Shown here piece by piece: positions 8,178 to 17,502 of a stretch of 64,000 bases of DNA. The notes under the pieces are model-generated. The model searched no databases and was not told where the DNA came from. It saw only the letters and a list, made by a program, of their open reading frames with translations. Each line of letters opens with the position of its first letter. The first letter of the stretch is position 1. Both the position numbers and the translations under genes were made by a program. Source of the DNA: Dehalococcoidia bacterium (GTDB lineage Bacteria > Chloroflexota > Dehalococcoidia > Lucifugimonadales > SHYT01). Where the stretch lies: contig SHYA01000003.1 in the NCBI GenBank assembly GCA_009693055.1, positions 1-64,000 of the forward strand, written 5' to 3'.

Positions 8178-9128
8178 TCAGAACCCCAGCAGCTCCCTCG
8201 GGTTCCCCACCGTCATCTGCTCAATGTCCGCGTCCCGCACGCCCCCGTGCCGCAGTCGCGGCAAGAAGCTCTGGTGCAGGTATCCGAAGTGCCTGGTCAT
8301 CGCCGCCGCCAGCGGGGGGCGGTTCGGGAACCACACCCCCTGATGGTCCAGCGACAGCAGCACCTGCGGCGCGTAACCGGCCGCGCACAGCGCCGCTACC
8401 AGGCCCGCCCTGGTCTCGTCCGAGTTCGTGAAATGCACCCCCACCTGGTCCAGCGCGATGTAGCACCCCGCCTTCACGATCTCCAACAGGTACGCCAGGT
8501 TCGCCGTCGCACACACGTGGCCGATCATGACCCGCTCTGAATCCGCTCCCTCGCTCAGCAGCAGGTCAAGCTGCCGCTTCCCGATGTTGGTCGCCGCCCA
8601 CCCCGTCGCGTCCGTGTGCGTGATGATCGGACAGCCAGTCCGCTTGGACGCCCGCGCCGCCGCTCGGAACACCTTCTCCTCCACCCCCGTGATCGCCCCG
8701 TCCGTGGAGGCCAGCTTGATCACCCCGCACTTCACCTTGTTCGGCCCCACGCCCTCCGTGATTTCGCGCACCAGGTAGTCCTCAATCGCATCCAGCTCCT
8801 GGATCTGCCACACCAGCGAGATGCCGGAGGTCAGCCGGTGGAACCCCGTGGACGCGATGACGTTGACGCCCAGCCGCTGCGCCACCTGCCGGTACACCTC
8901 CACATCGCGCCCCAGGTCGGCCGGCCCGGCGTCCACCACCGTCTTCAGCCCAAACATCTGCACCGCCTGCCCCAGGTCCTTGCACACCTCATCCGCCAGC
9001 GCCTTCGCGTCGTATCGCGGGTCGTCGTGCTGCGCGGTCGCGGGCGCGAGGATGATGTGCTCGTGCGGCAGCGTGATTCCAAGCTGCTCTACCGGAATGT
9101 CACCCAGGACCGTGCGCGCGTTCGGCAT
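8178..9128 (-). CDS. Phosphotriesterase-family metal hydrolase
   Basis: 316 residues of the amidohydrolase TIM barrel. Metal ligands expected for the PTE family are all visible: HEH in ITLPHEHIILAP, the bridging Lys in CGVIKLAST, His in CPIITHTDATG, His in MIGHVCATAN and Asp in LLSLDHQGVW. The C-terminal TVGNPRELLGF matches the 'NPxxxL' end of PTE-like lactonases and PHP proteins. Substrate cannot be inferred (organophosphates, lactones or N-acyl amino acids are hydrolysed by relatives). Appears intact and full length; transcribed toward the broken TPP enzyme. Confidence 0.9.
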   Translation of the reverse strand: MPNARTVLGDIPVEQLGITLPHEHIILAPATAQHDDPRYDAKALADEVCKDLGQAVQMFGLKTVVDAGPADLGRDVEVYRQVAQRLGVNVIASTGFHRLTSGISLVWQIQELDAIEDYLVREITEGVGPNKVKCGVIKLASTDGAITGVEEKVFRAAARASKRTGCPIITHTDATGWAATNIGKRQLDLLLSEGADSERVMIGHVCATANLAYLLEIVKAGCYIALDQVGVHFTNSDETRAGLVAALCAAGYAPQVLLSLDHQGVWFPNRPPLAAAMTRHFGYLHQSFLPRLRHGGVRDADIEQMTVGNPRELLGF

Positions 9129-9227
9129 ACTTGCTCTCCTGTGCTCCTCTCAGAGGGGGCTCCCCAAGCCGCCACAACCCTACTCGCTCGTGCAAGCCCT
9201 GTCAACGAGACGCACTGCAAGGGTGTC

Positions 9228-9259
9228 ATGCCTAGTCCTTCAGCCGAAGGACTAGGCAT
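9228..9259. repeat. Perfect 14-bp palindrome
   Basis: ATGCCTAGTCCTTC - AGCC - GAAGGACTAGGCAT, a perfect stem upstream of the phosphotriesterase gene. It has no T-run on either side, so it is unlikely to be an intrinsic terminator; a REP-like element or protein-binding site is possible. Confidence 0.75.
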
Positions 9260-9400
9260 CTCTGCAGCCCTCTATCCCGGTGACAGCGCCGTAGAGACGG
9301 CCCACAACTTCCTAGGCACGCAGGGCTCTTCCTGGGATTGACGGGCCCAGCCCGCATGGCGGACAATCACCCCAACATACTGGACGGCAGGAGGAACGCC

Positions 9401-9703
9401 ATGCAAGCTAAACCCAAGAGCCGCATGATCAAGCGCACCGTCGTCCTGGACCCCGCCGTGGACGCCTACGTCCGCAAGGTGTGGGCCATGCTGATCGACT
9501 CCGGCGCCGACGCGAACTACTCCACCTCCCTCAACATGCTCGCCCTCGCCGTCATCCTGGAGGCGCAGAAGTCGCCCGGCCCACTGCCCCGCGACTCGCG
9601 CCGCGTCCTCTGGGACTTCGTGGAGAAGCCCGAATCCACCCAGTCCATTCGCATCAACGACACCCGCGATGCCATCCTCAAGTTCTGGGGCAAGCAGGGG
9701 TAG
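9401..9703 (+). CDS. Hypothetical protein, possible ribbon-helix-helix fold
   Basis: 100 residues; ATG 9401 is preceded by AGGAGG at a good distance. The N-terminus is basic (KPKSRMIKRTVVLDPAVDAYV), a strand followed by two helices (VRKVWAMLIDSGADANYS, TSLNMLALAVILEAQ), which resembles a ribbon-helix-helix DNA-binding unit. The C-terminal half (DSRRVLWDFVEKPEST, INDTRDAILKFWGKQG) is not recognised. Flanked by repeat-rich spacers on both sides. No operon partner. Function unknown. Confidence 0.6.
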   Translation: MQAKPKSRMIKRTVVLDPAVDAYVRKVWAMLIDSGADANYSTSLNMLALAVILEAQKSPGPLPRDSRRVLWDFVEKPESTQSIRINDTRDAILKFWGKQG

Positions 9704-10104
9704 CCCAGGTGTGTCATTCCTCGCTGCGCTCAGAATCTCCCCTGGCGTTCCGGCTCGCTGCGCGGGACACCGCTCAACCCCACATCCCGTAGAGGCGGGG
9801 TTGTGACTCGCCCCTCACCTGTCATTCTGAGCGGAGTGATCCGAAACCCTGAGCGAAGCGAATGGGGCCGTGCCCTTGTGCCACCCGCCCCCTGCGCCTC
9901 CGTCCTCTCCCTGATAAGATAGCTCGTGTAGCGTCCACCTCCATCCGGCCCCGAAGCGAGAGGCGCCGAACCAGACCAAAAGCGAGCAACACCATGCGAA
10001 ACACAGGCCAAAAGCGATCCGTCCAACACCGCCTCCTCGTCGTCACTACCGCTTCGCGTCCCATTCGTTTCTCCAACAAACGTCTCTCGCAACGAGCAAC
10101 GTTA

Positions 10105-10141
10105 CCCCTCTCCATCGTATGGAGAGGGGTTAGGGGTGAGG
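10105..10141 (+). repeat. Dispersed palindromic repeat, family A
   Basis: Perfect stem CCCCTCTCCAT - CGT - ATGGAGAGGGG followed by TTAGGGGTGAGG. Best-preserved copy in the window. Confidence 0.85.
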
Positions 10142-10336
10142 TAGCTTACCAAGCCCTGCTAAGATAGGCTCATGCCACACCCGCTGCTGAATGTTAGCGT
10201 GCCGGAAAACAATCAAACCCTCCGCGCGCCATCCGTGGCGCCCACCGCCCACGCAGGCCGCCAACCCGGCACACGCGCCCTCATGTCAATCAAACACCTT
10301 CAGAACAATCAAAGCCCCCAGCCCACAGTCCAGGTT

Positions 10337-10374
10337 CTCCCTCCCCATATGATGGAGAGGGGTTAGGGGTGAGG
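10337..10374 (+). repeat. Dispersed palindromic repeat, family A, abutting uvrB
   Basis: Imperfect stem CTCCCTCCCCAT.../ATGGAGAGGGG, then TTAGGGGTGAGG. The final GGTGAGG lies about six bases before the uvrB ATG and is the only candidate ribosome-binding site for it. Confidence 0.8.
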
Positions 10375-10379
10375 CTCTA

Positions 10380-12521
10380 ATGCCCAACTTCCGCATCGCC
10401 GCCGACTTCAAGCCAACGGGCGACCAGCCCGCGGCCATAGACCAACTCGTCATGGGGCTGGAGCGCGGCGACCACGGCCAGACCCTCCTCGGCGTCACTG
10501 GCAGCGGCAAGACCTTCACCATGGCCAACGTCGTGGAGCGCGTCCAGCGCCCCGCCCTCGTCATCGCCCCCAACAAGACCCTCGCCGCCCAGCTCGCCTC
10601 CGAGTTCCGCGAGTTCTTCCCCGACAACGCCGTCGAGTACTTCGTCTCCTACTACGACTACTACCAGCCCGAGGCGTACGTCCCACAGACCGACACGTAC
10701 ATAGAGAAAGAGAGCGAGATCAACGAGGAGATTGACCGGCTGCGCCACGCGGCCACACGCGCGCTCCTCACCCGGCGCGACGTGCTCATCGTCGCCTCCG
10801 TCTCCTGCATCTACGGCCTCGGCGACCCCAGCGACTACCAGCAGTTCGTCGCCACCATCAAGCGCGGCGAGCAGCGCAGCCTCCAGCGCCTGCTGCGCAC
10901 CCTCGTGGACATGCAGTACGAACGCAACGACACCGGCTTCAGCCGCGGCAAGTTCCGCGTCCGCGGCGACACCCTGGACGTCTTCCCCGCCTACGAGGAG
11001 CTGGCCGTCCGCATCTCCTTCTTCGGCGACGAGGTGGAGCGCATCCTGGAGATGGACCCGCTCACCGGCGAGGTGCTCGCCGAACGGGACGAGCTTGAGC
11101 TCTTCCCGGCCAAGCACTTCGTCACCAGCCAGGAGAAGCTTGAGCGCGCCATGCTGTCCGTTGAGGAGGAGCTGCAACAGCGCCTCGTCTGGCTGCGCGA
11201 GCAGGGCAAGGTGCTGGAGGCCGCCCGGCTGGAGCAGCGCACCCGCTACGACCTGGAGATGCTCCACGAGGTCGGCTACTGCTCCGGCATCGAGAACTAC
11301 TCGCGCCACATCGCGGGCCGCGCGCCCGGCAGCGCCCCCTGGACCCTCCTGGACTACTTCCCGGAGGACTACCTGCTGTTCATTGACGAGTCGCACATGA
11401 CCGTCCCGCAGGTGCGCGGCATGTACCTCGGCGACATGGCCCGCAAGCAGGTGCTGGCCGACTTCGGCTTCCGCCTCCCCTCCGCGCTGGACAACCGCCC
11501 GCTCAACTTCCAGGAGTTTGAGCAGCGCGTCAATCAGGTCATCTTCGTCTCCGCCACCCCCGCTGACTACGAGATGCAGCACAGCCGGCAGGTCGTGGAG
11601 CAGGTCATCCGGCCCACGGGGCTGCTTGACCCCACCATTGAGGTGAAACCCACCAAAGGCCAGATTGACGACCTGCTTGAGCAGGTCAAGGCGCGCGTGG
11701 CCCGCGGCGAGCGCGTGCTCGTCACCACGCTCACCAAGCGCATGGCGGAGGAGCTGGCCGACTACCTGCTGGAGATGAACGTCAAGGTGCACCACCTCCA
11801 CTCGGACATTGAGACGCTGGAGCGGACCCAAATCCTCCGCGACCTCCGCCTCGGCGTGTACGACGTGGTCGTGGGCATCAACCTGCTCCGCGAGGGGCTG
11901 GACCTGCCGGAGGTCAGTCTGGTCGCCATCCTGGACGCGGACAAGGAGGGGTACCTCCGCTCCCGCTCCTCCCTCATCCAGACCACCGGGCGCACCGCCC
12001 GGCACGAGAACGGCCACGTCATCATGTACGCCGACACCATGACCGACTCGATGAAGGCCGCCATTGGCGAGACGTATCGCCGCCGCAGCATCCAGGAGGC
12101 GTACAACAAGCAGCACGGCATCGTGCCGCAGAGCATCCGCAAGGAGATAAGGGACATCACCGACCGCGTGCGCCAACTCGCCGAAACGCAGACGCCCTAC
12201 CGGACCGGGCGCGAGGCCGCACCCGCGGCCAGGTCGCTGCCCAAGGACGAGCTCCTTCGCCTGACCAAGGAGCTGGAGAAACAGATGAAAGACGCAGCGG
12301 CCTTGCTGGAATTTGAGAAGGCCGCCATGCTCCGCGACCGGGTCATTGACCTGCGCCGCGCCATGCTGGAAGACCAGTCCGCCGTCCCCGTCCGCCTGGA
12401 GACCGCCCTCGCGGTACCCGCCGCCGCCCGCGCACGCGCCAGGCCCCCCAAGCCATCGGACCCCGCCGCGCCACCCGCACCCAATCGGAACGGCAGCCGC
12501 GGACGACGCAGGTGGCGGTGA
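10380..12521 (+). CDS. uvrB: Excinuclease ABC subunit B
   Basis: 713 residues. UvrB is the helicase-like damage-verification subunit of nucleotide excision repair, loaded by UvrA and recruiting UvrC. Walker A GVTGSGKT is at residues 38-45; the damage-probing beta-hairpin [20 protein letters not shown] follows at about 91-110; the DESH box is at about 336; the helicase C half carries [15 protein letters not shown]; and the UvrC-binding UVR motif ([20 protein letters not shown]) is at about 627. The tail is Pro/Arg-rich. The start ATG follows a dispersed repeat that ends in GGTGAGG, a plausible ribosome site. Intact. Confidence 0.97.
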   Translation: MPNFRIAADFKPTGDQPAAIDQLVMGLERGDHGQTLLGVTGSGKTFTMANVVERVQRPALVIAPNKTLAAQLASEFREFFPDNAVEYFVSYYDYYQPEAYVPQTDTYIEKESEINEEIDRLRHAATRALLTRRDVLIVASVSCIYGLGDPSDYQQFVATIKRGEQRSLQRLLRTLVDMQYERNDTGFSRGKFRVRGDTLDVFPAYEELAVRISFFGDEVERILEMDPLTGEVLAERDELELFPAKHFVTSQEKLERAMLSVEEELQQRLVWLREQGKVLEAARLEQRTRYDLEMLHEVGYCSGIENYSRHIAGRAPGSAPWTLLDYFPEDYLLFIDESHMTVPQVRGMYLGDMARKQVLADFGFRLPSALDNRPLNFQEFEQRVNQVIFVSATPADYEMQHSRQVVEQVIRPTGLLDPTIEVKPTKGQIDDLLEQVKARVARGERVLVTTLTKRMAEELADYLLEMNVKVHHLHSDIETLERTQILRDLRLGVYDVVVGINLLREGLDLPEVSLVAILDADKEGYLRSRSSLIQTTGRTARHENGHVIMYADTMTDSMKAAIGETYRRRSIQEAYNKQHGIVPQSIRKEIRDITDRVRQLAETQTPYRTGREAAPAARSLPKDELLRLTKELEKQMKDAAALLEFEKAAMLRDRVIDLRRAMLEDQSAVPVRLETALAVPAAARARARPPKPSDPAAPPAPNRNGSRGRRRWR

Positions 12522-12885
12522 TGCCAGGTGTTCCTCCCCTTTGCAAGGGAAGGTTAGAGCATGTCCTGCGCGAAGCCGAAGGGTGGTAGGGAGAGTCCCG
12601 ATGCATCGGAACTCTCTACTCCGCTTCCCCCTCGCCATGCGATAGGGCTTTAGCCGCAGAGGGGTTAGGGGTGAGGACCTGCTCAGCGTGTAGCGCTGGC
12701 AGGTCAGCGCCGCCACTTTGCGCGGACTTGGCGGGCCCGTCCGCCACTGGCAACACGAATCGCTTGAGCGTATCCTTACGTGCACCGGCCCCGGCCCGCT
12801 CATCCCGGCGGTAGCACGCCCAGCACTTTCTTTTGCCCGGAGTGCTATACTCCTGTCATCCAAAATTTCTAAGCGAGAGGGGAAA
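12522..12885. other. Spacer with repeat fragment and a -10-like box
   Basis: 364 bp without a gene. A degenerate family-A tail GAGGGGTTAGGGGTGAGG is at 12657-12676. TATACT at 12846-12851 could be the -10 of the DinB-like gene 40 bp downstream; no clear -35. Confidence 0.5.
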
Positions 12886-13392
12886 ATGGACGCAATCCAG
12901 TTGCTCAAAGAGAACTTCTCTGGAGCCCGGATGGAGGTCGCAGGCACAATCGCCGATGTCACGCCGGCTATGGCGAACTGGCAGCCGCCCGGTGTGGCCA
13001 ACCCCATCGGCGCCCTGTACGTTCACATGCTGCACGCCCAAGACATGGTTGTGCACCAGATGGTGCAGGGCAAAAAGACGATCTGGGAGAACGAGGGGTG
13101 GGACAAGAAGGTCAAACTGGCGTTCGGCGGGTTGACCCCTGAGGCTCGCAACGCGAAGATTGACCTGGCCACCGTGAAGCCGTACGCCGACGCCGTCGCC
13201 AAGGCGGTCGACGCGTGCCTCAACAGCCTCAAACCGGCCGACCTGGACCGGAAGATCAACGTCGGCCCGCCCATTGGCGAGATGTCGCTCGGCTCCATCA
13301 TCCAGGCGTTCGGCGTGGGCCACATGCTCTCCCACCTTGGCGAGATCTCAGCGCTCAAGGGCATCCAGGGCAAGAAGGGCTACCCGTTCTAA
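12886..13392 (+). CDS. DinB-superfamily protein
   Basis: 168 residues of mostly helical sequence. The three metal-binding histidines expected in the DinB/YfiT four-helix bundle are visible: His in GALYVHMLHAQDMVVHQMV and the late pair in FGVGHMLSHLGEISALKG. Members include thiol-dependent transferases and metal-bound hydrolases; the substrate is unknown. ATG 12886 follows GAGAGGGG. A strong terminator lies 30 bp after the stop, so it is probably a single-gene transcript. Confidence 0.8.
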   Translation: MDAIQLLKENFSGARMEVAGTIADVTPAMANWQPPGVANPIGALYVHMLHAQDMVVHQMVQGKKTIWENEGWDKKVKLAFGGLTPEARNAKIDLATVKPYADAVAKAVDACLNSLKPADLDRKINVGPPIGEMSLGSIIQAFGVGHMLSHLGEISALKGIQGKKGYPF

Positions 13393-13421
13393 GCCATATC
13401 CAAGCCATGCAGCGGAATCGT

Positions 13422-13457
13422 GGAAGCCGCTCACCTCAAGGTGAGCGGCTTCCTTTT
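13422..13457 (+). terminator. Intrinsic terminator after DinB-like gene
   Basis: Perfect stem GGAAGCCGCTCACCT - CA - AGGTGAGCGGCTTCC followed by TTTT. Also lies just past the mutS stop on the other strand, so it may serve both convergent genes. Confidence 0.9.
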
Positions 13458-13472
13458 CGCCTGGTTGCTCTT

Positions 13473-16205
13473 CTAGTCCACCGGTGGTTTCGCTTTGCGT
13501 TGCAGCTCGTACAGCCTGTTCAGCGCCTCCAAGGGCGTCATGCCGTTCAGGTCCAGTTCCGCCAGCGCCTTCAGCACCTCGTGGGCCTGCGCTTCGGCCA
13601 GCAGCGGCAACTGCGCCGCGCCTTGGTCTTCGTTGCCTTGCCCCCTACCACCTGCCTGCCGCGCGAGCCTCGTCCCTTCTCCCCGACCTCCTCCCTTCGC
13701 GGTGAAGAGTCCAGGGCCGTGCCCTGGTGCTGGGCTGCGCCCCGCCTCCAGTTCGGTCAGTAAGTCCCCCGCGCGGTGCACCACCGTGCGAGGCAGCCCC
13801 GCGAGCTGCGCCACGTGCACGCCGTAGCTCCGGTCGGCGCCGCCCGGCTGCACTCGGTGTAGAAAGACTAGCTTGCCATCCTGCTCCACGGCCGACATGT
13901 TGAAGTTGCGGACGCGCGGGAGTCCGCCCCGGTCGGACGCCAGCTCCGTCAACTCGTGGTAGTGCGTGGCGAACAGCGTCTTGCAGCCCAGTCGCGGACT
14001 ACTGTGCAGGTGCTCGGCCACCGCGCGGGCGATCGCCAGCCCGTCGTAGGTGCTGGTGCCGCGCCCGATCTCGTCCAGGATGACCAGGGAGGCGGAAGTT
14101 ACGTTATGCAGGATTTGTGCCGTCTCCACCATCTCCACCATGAACGTGGAGAGGCCGGTGGTCACGTCGTCCTGCAGGCCCATCCGGGTGAAGATGCGGT
14201 CCACCAGGCCGATCTCCGCCCGCTCCGCCGGCACGAAGCTGCCGATCTGCGCCATGAGCACGATGAGCGCGGCCTGCCGCAGGAACGTGGACTTGCCGCC
14301 CATGTTGGGGCCGGTGAGCACGATGAGCGTGCAGTCACCGCCGAGCTCCAGGTCGTTGGGCACAAAGGTGCCCTGCGGCAACACCCGCTCCACCACCGGA
14401 TGCCTGCCGTCCTTGATGCGGATGAGCGGCCCCCGGTTCAGGACGGGCCGGGAGTAACCGCGCCGCGCCGCCGTGTCTGCGAAGGAGGCAAGTACGTCCA
14501 ATCCTGCGACGGCGCGCGCCGTCGCCAGGAGCCTCGGCGCTTGGAGTGCCACCTGGCGGCACACCTGGCGGAACAGCGCCGCCTCCAGCTCCGCCATCCT
14601 CTCCTGTGCTCCCAGCACCGTCGCCTCGTGCTCCTTGAGCTCCGGCGTGATGAACCGCTCCGCGTTCACCAGCGTCTGTCGCCGGATGAAGTCGGACGGC
14701 ACCTTGGCCAGGTGCGGATTGGTCACCTCCAGGTAGTACCCGAAGACACGGTTGTACCCGACCTTGAGCGCACTGATGCCGGTGCGCTCGCGCTCCCGCT
14801 GCTCCAGCCCCGCCAGGTACAACGTGGCGCTCCGTGAGGCGGAGCGCAGCTCGTCCAGTTCCGGCGAGAACCCCTCTCGGATGACGCCGCCTTCACCGAG
14901 CGGCGCGTTCGGCTCCGCCACAAGCGCCTGGGCCAGCAGCGCCGTCACTTCGTCGCACGGCCGCAATTGCTCGACAACGTCTCCTGGGAGACCGTCGGTC
15001 GTGAGCGAAGCCCGCAAGGCGGGCAGCGCGTCCAGACCGCGGCGCAGGGCCACAAGCTCCCGCGGCTGTGCCACGCCCGCCTGCACCCTCGCCACGATGC
15101 GCTCCACGTCTCCCACCTGTCCAAGGAGCTTGCGTACCTGCTCCCGCACGAGGCCGCGCTCCACGAACCACTGCACCACCTCCTGGCGCCGGTGCAGATC
15201 AGCAAGGTCGCGCAGCGGTTGGCCAAGCCACGTCCTCAGCAGGCGGCCGCCCATCGGCGTGCGGGTCGTGTCCAGCTCAGCCAGGAGCGAGTGCTCTGCA
15301 CCGCTCCGCCCCGCCTGGAACAGCTCCAGGTTGCGCCGCGTCTGCGCGTCCAGCGGCACGGTCCGGTCCAGGGCGTACGTGGAGAGGGCGGTGAGCTGCG
15401 CCAGCGCCGTCTTTTGCGTGCGGCCCAGGTACGCCACGATGGCGCCCGCTGCGCGGACAGCGAGCGGCAGGCTGTCGCAGCCGAAGCCCGCGAGCGTCGT
15501 CACGCCGAGGTGCTCCTGGAGCCGTTCGCGCGCCAGTTCCCCGTCCGAGTCTTCCGGGTCCAGCTTGGTGATCGCAGCGCCGCCTTCGCCGCTGCGGAGG
15601 CCGAGAAACATGCGCGCAGGCCCTTCCGCTGCGCCGGCCGCGAGCAGCAGCTCGGCGGGAGACAGCCGCTCCAGCTCAACCGCGAGCCGCTCAAGCGGGA
15701 GCTGTGATACGGCAAACTCACCCGTGGAGATGTCCGCGTAGGCGAGGCCCGCGTCCGATTCGCCGGGGACGACCGCCACCAGGTAGTTGTTCGCCTTCTG
15801 CTCCAGTAGCGCGGGCTCCAGCACGGTGCCCGGTGTCACCACGCGCACCACGTCCCGCTCAACCAGCCCCTTGCCCTCTGTGGGGTCGGTGAGCTGCTCG
15901 CAGATGGCGACCTTGTGGCCCTTCTTGACCAGCCGCGCCAGGTAGGAGTCCAACGCGTGGTAGGGGATGCCTGCCATCGGCACGCGCTGGCCCTTGCCCA
16001 TCTCCCGCGAGGTGAGCACGATCTCCAGCTCCCGCGCCGCCAGCTCCGCGTCCCGGTCAAACGTCTCGTAGAAGTCGCCGAGGCGGAAGAGGAGGATGGC
16101 GTCCGGGTACTGCCTCTTGACGTGGAGGTACTGCCGCCGCAGGGGGGTGATGACGGCCACGACCCGCTGCTCCGACGGTTGCTCTTTGACTGATTCAGCT
16201 TCCAT
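13473..16205 (-). CDS. mutS: DNA mismatch repair protein MutS
   Basis: 910 residues. MutS binds mismatches as a dimer and signals through ATP. The mismatch-reading motif is at the N-terminus (LGDFYETF, Phe45-x-Glu47). The connector, lever and clamp regions follow, then the ATPase domain with Walker A TGPNMGGKST at about 632, DEIGRGTSTYDG and FATHYHEL. Near the C-terminus a Gly/Arg-rich linker (GHGPGLFTAKGGGRGEG) carries a 7-bp palindrome and is probably a tolerated repeat insertion before the C-terminal dimerisation helix (LNGMTPLEALNRLYELQ). Intact. No mutL in the window. Confidence 0.97.
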   Translation of the reverse strand: MEAESVKEQPSEQRVVAVITPLRRQYLHVKRQYPDAILLFRLGDFYETFDRDAELAARELEIVLTSREMGKGQRVPMAGIPYHALDSYLARLVKKGHKVAICEQLTDPTEGKGLVERDVVRVVTPGTVLEPALLEQKANNYLVAVVPGESDAGLAYADISTGEFAVSQLPLERLAVELERLSPAELLLAAGAAEGPARMFLGLRSGEGGAAITKLDPEDSDGELARERLQEHLGVTTLAGFGCDSLPLAVRAAGAIVAYLGRTQKTALAQLTALSTYALDRTVPLDAQTRRNLELFQAGRSGAEHSLLAELDTTRTPMGGRLLRTWLGQPLRDLADLHRRQEVVQWFVERGLVREQVRKLLGQVGDVERIVARVQAGVAQPRELVALRRGLDALPALRASLTTDGLPGDVVEQLRPCDEVTALLAQALVAEPNAPLGEGGVIREGFSPELDELRSASRSATLYLAGLEQRERERTGISALKVGYNRVFGYYLEVTNPHLAKVPSDFIRRQTLVNAERFITPELKEHEATVLGAQERMAELEAALFRQVCRQVALQAPRLLATARAVAGLDVLASFADTAARRGYSRPVLNRGPLIRIKDGRHPVVERVLPQGTFVPNDLELGGDCTLIVLTGPNMGGKSTFLRQAALIVLMAQIGSFVPAERAEIGLVDRIFTRMGLQDDVTTGLSTFMVEMVETAQILHNVTSASLVILDEIGRGTSTYDGLAIARAVAEHLHSSPRLGCKTLFATHYHELTELASDRGGLPRVRNFNMSAVEQDGKLVFLHRVQPGGADRSYGVHVAQLAGLPRTVVHRAGDLLTELEAGRSPAPGHGPGLFTAKGGGRGEGTRLARQAGGRGQGNEDQGAAQLPLLAEAQAHEVLKALAELDLNGMTPLEALNRLYELQRKAKPPVD

Positions 16206-16419
16206 TGATTGACAGCCCCTGCATTTCTGAGACCAGGTGAACGCGATGTGTGGTGTTGGCCGCGTGGACGGTCAAGCGGAGCACGTTCAGGTTTGATTGT
16301 TTATCCGTTGGAACCCCCCAGCCCAATGCGAGCGCCGCACGCAAGGCTTGGGCTCGCGCACCATGGTGCCTGAAAGGGGCCGCCGGTGCAACTGGCAGGT
16401 GGCGTCCGTCGCAGGCGGA
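16206..16419. other. Spacer without recognised gene
   Basis: 214 bp upstream of mutS, containing its leader region. No gene, tRNA or clear promoter was recognised. Confidence 0.4.
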
Positions 16420-16887
16420 CTAGCCTCCGGAGCCGCCGGGCAGGCCGTCCAGCTGCGCGAAGAATGCGGGGCAGTCAGGGAACGGGCCCGCACGCCCCTC
16501 ACAGACGAGCTGCGTGGCGGAGCGGAGGGCGTTGGCGTCCACGGGCTGGAACGCGCCATGCTCCATGTCCACCATCCACGTCTCCTCGGTGGAGGGGGTG
16601 TACGGCAGGACGCGGAACTTGACCTCGTACTGGCGGCCCTCCTGGTTCTTGACGCGGGTGGCGGCGGAGACGGCGCTCAGGCCCCACTGCCTCAGGTACT
16701 CCTCGCCGGCGGGCACGGTGTTCCGGGCGATGCCGCTGGTGAGGACGTTGATCACCTTGGAGCGCGCGTCCGGCCCGGAGTTCCCCTGGCAAGCCACGGC
16801 GACGAGCGCAACGGCCAGCACGGCGAGGAGAAGGGCGGGGCGGCGACTCGTGAGTAGCGAGAACGGACAGGTAAGCAACGTGCGCAT
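16420..16887 (-). CDS. Hypothetical lipoprotein
   Basis: 155 residues. A type II signal peptide is clear: basic start (MRTLLTCPFSLLTSRRP), hydrophobic run LLLAVLAVALVAVA and a lipobox ending VAVAC, so the mature protein would be lipid-anchored outside the membrane. The rest (VINVLTSGIARNTVPAGEEY, TWMVDMEHGAFQPVDAN, LVCEGRAGPFPDCPAFF) is not recognised. It includes two further cysteines that might form a disulfide. Divergent from the SnoaL-like gene at 17032. Confidence 0.65.
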   Translation of the reverse strand: MRTLLTCPFSLLTSRRPALLLAVLAVALVAVACQGNSGPDARSKVINVLTSGIARNTVPAGEEYLRQWGLSAVSAATRVKNQEGRQYEVKFRVLPYTPSTEETWMVDMEHGAFQPVDANALRSATQLVCEGRAGPFPDCPAFFAQLDGLPGGSGG

Positions 16888-17031
16888 GCTGGTAGCTTAC
16901 CATCCGGCGTTAGGAAATGTTGGCGTGGAGGACGGGTTGGGCGATTGGGCGCTCCTAGAATGTAGCGCCCAGTATCTAACGTCCCTAGCATGCTGTGCAC
17001 TAACCGAAACTGTACAAAGAGGAGGGCGGCC

Positions 17032-17454
17032 ATGTCGGGGCGGAACAAGGATCTGGTGCGGCGGTTCATCCACGAGGAGGACCACGGGAATTGGGACGTG
17101 CTGCGGCGCGAGATCGTCTCGCCAAAGTACATGACGCACTTCCCCGGCGCGCCGCCGGTGGACCTGGACGGGCAGGAGCGGAACAACCGGGCGTTCTTGA
17201 AAGCGTTTCCGGACCTGGAGCACATCATCCTCCACACGATCGCCGAGGGGAACAAGGTGATAGACATCACGACCGTGCGGGCCACGCATACGGGGGAGTT
17301 CCAGGGCAAGACGCCCACCGGCAAGACCATTGAGCTGTGGGCGATCCACTTCTGGGAGATTGAGAACGACCGGATCGTGAATCAGACCGTGTACGCGGAC
17401 ACGGCGGCGCTGGTGCGGCAACTGGGCATCAATCCTATCCCGCAACAGCGGTAG
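17032..17454 (+). CDS. SnoaL-like polyketide cyclase / ester cyclase family protein
   Basis: 140 residues with the NTF2-like alpha/beta cone pattern: KDLVRRFIHEEDHGNWDVL, YMTHFPGAPPVDLDGQE, KAFPDLEHIILHTIAEGNKV, ATHTGEFQGKTPTGKTIEL, AIHFWEIENDRIVNQ. This is the SnoaL-like ester cyclase type (DUF1486-like). Such proteins bind small hydrophobic substrates; few have known reactions. ATG 17032 is preceded by AGAGGAGGG. Two paralogues are present at 40858-41289 and 57465-57881. Confidence 0.8.
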   Translation: MSGRNKDLVRRFIHEEDHGNWDVLRREIVSPKYMTHFPGAPPVDLDGQERNNRAFLKAFPDLEHIILHTIAEGNKVIDITTVRATHTGEFQGKTPTGKTIELWAIHFWEIENDRIVNQTVYADTAALVRQLGINPIPQQR

Positions 17455-17502
17455 GGCGACCTAACCCCTACCCGGCGCGGGAAGGGGGCGGTACGGAGTT
17501 TC

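Larger units (their letters stand above)
9704..10379. repeat. Repeat-rich intergenic stretch
   Basis: 676 bp without a supported gene. It holds composite copies of the GTCATTCTGA / GAATCTC element (9712 onward; 9820-9830 TGTCATTCTGA) and two copies of family-A palindromes: 10105-10141, with a perfect 11-bp stem CCCCTCTCCAT/ATGGAGAGGGG and the tail TTAGGGGTGAGG, and 10337-10374, which ends six bases before the uvrB start. Confidence 0.75.

Noticed and set aside
9228-9259. Palindrome as an intrinsic terminator
   Set aside because: No T-run follows the stem on either strand.
10377-13007. 876-codon open frame on the minus strand over uvrB
   Set aside because: High GC leaves the antisense of uvrB open; its composition is a mirror of uvrB codons and it has no family motif.
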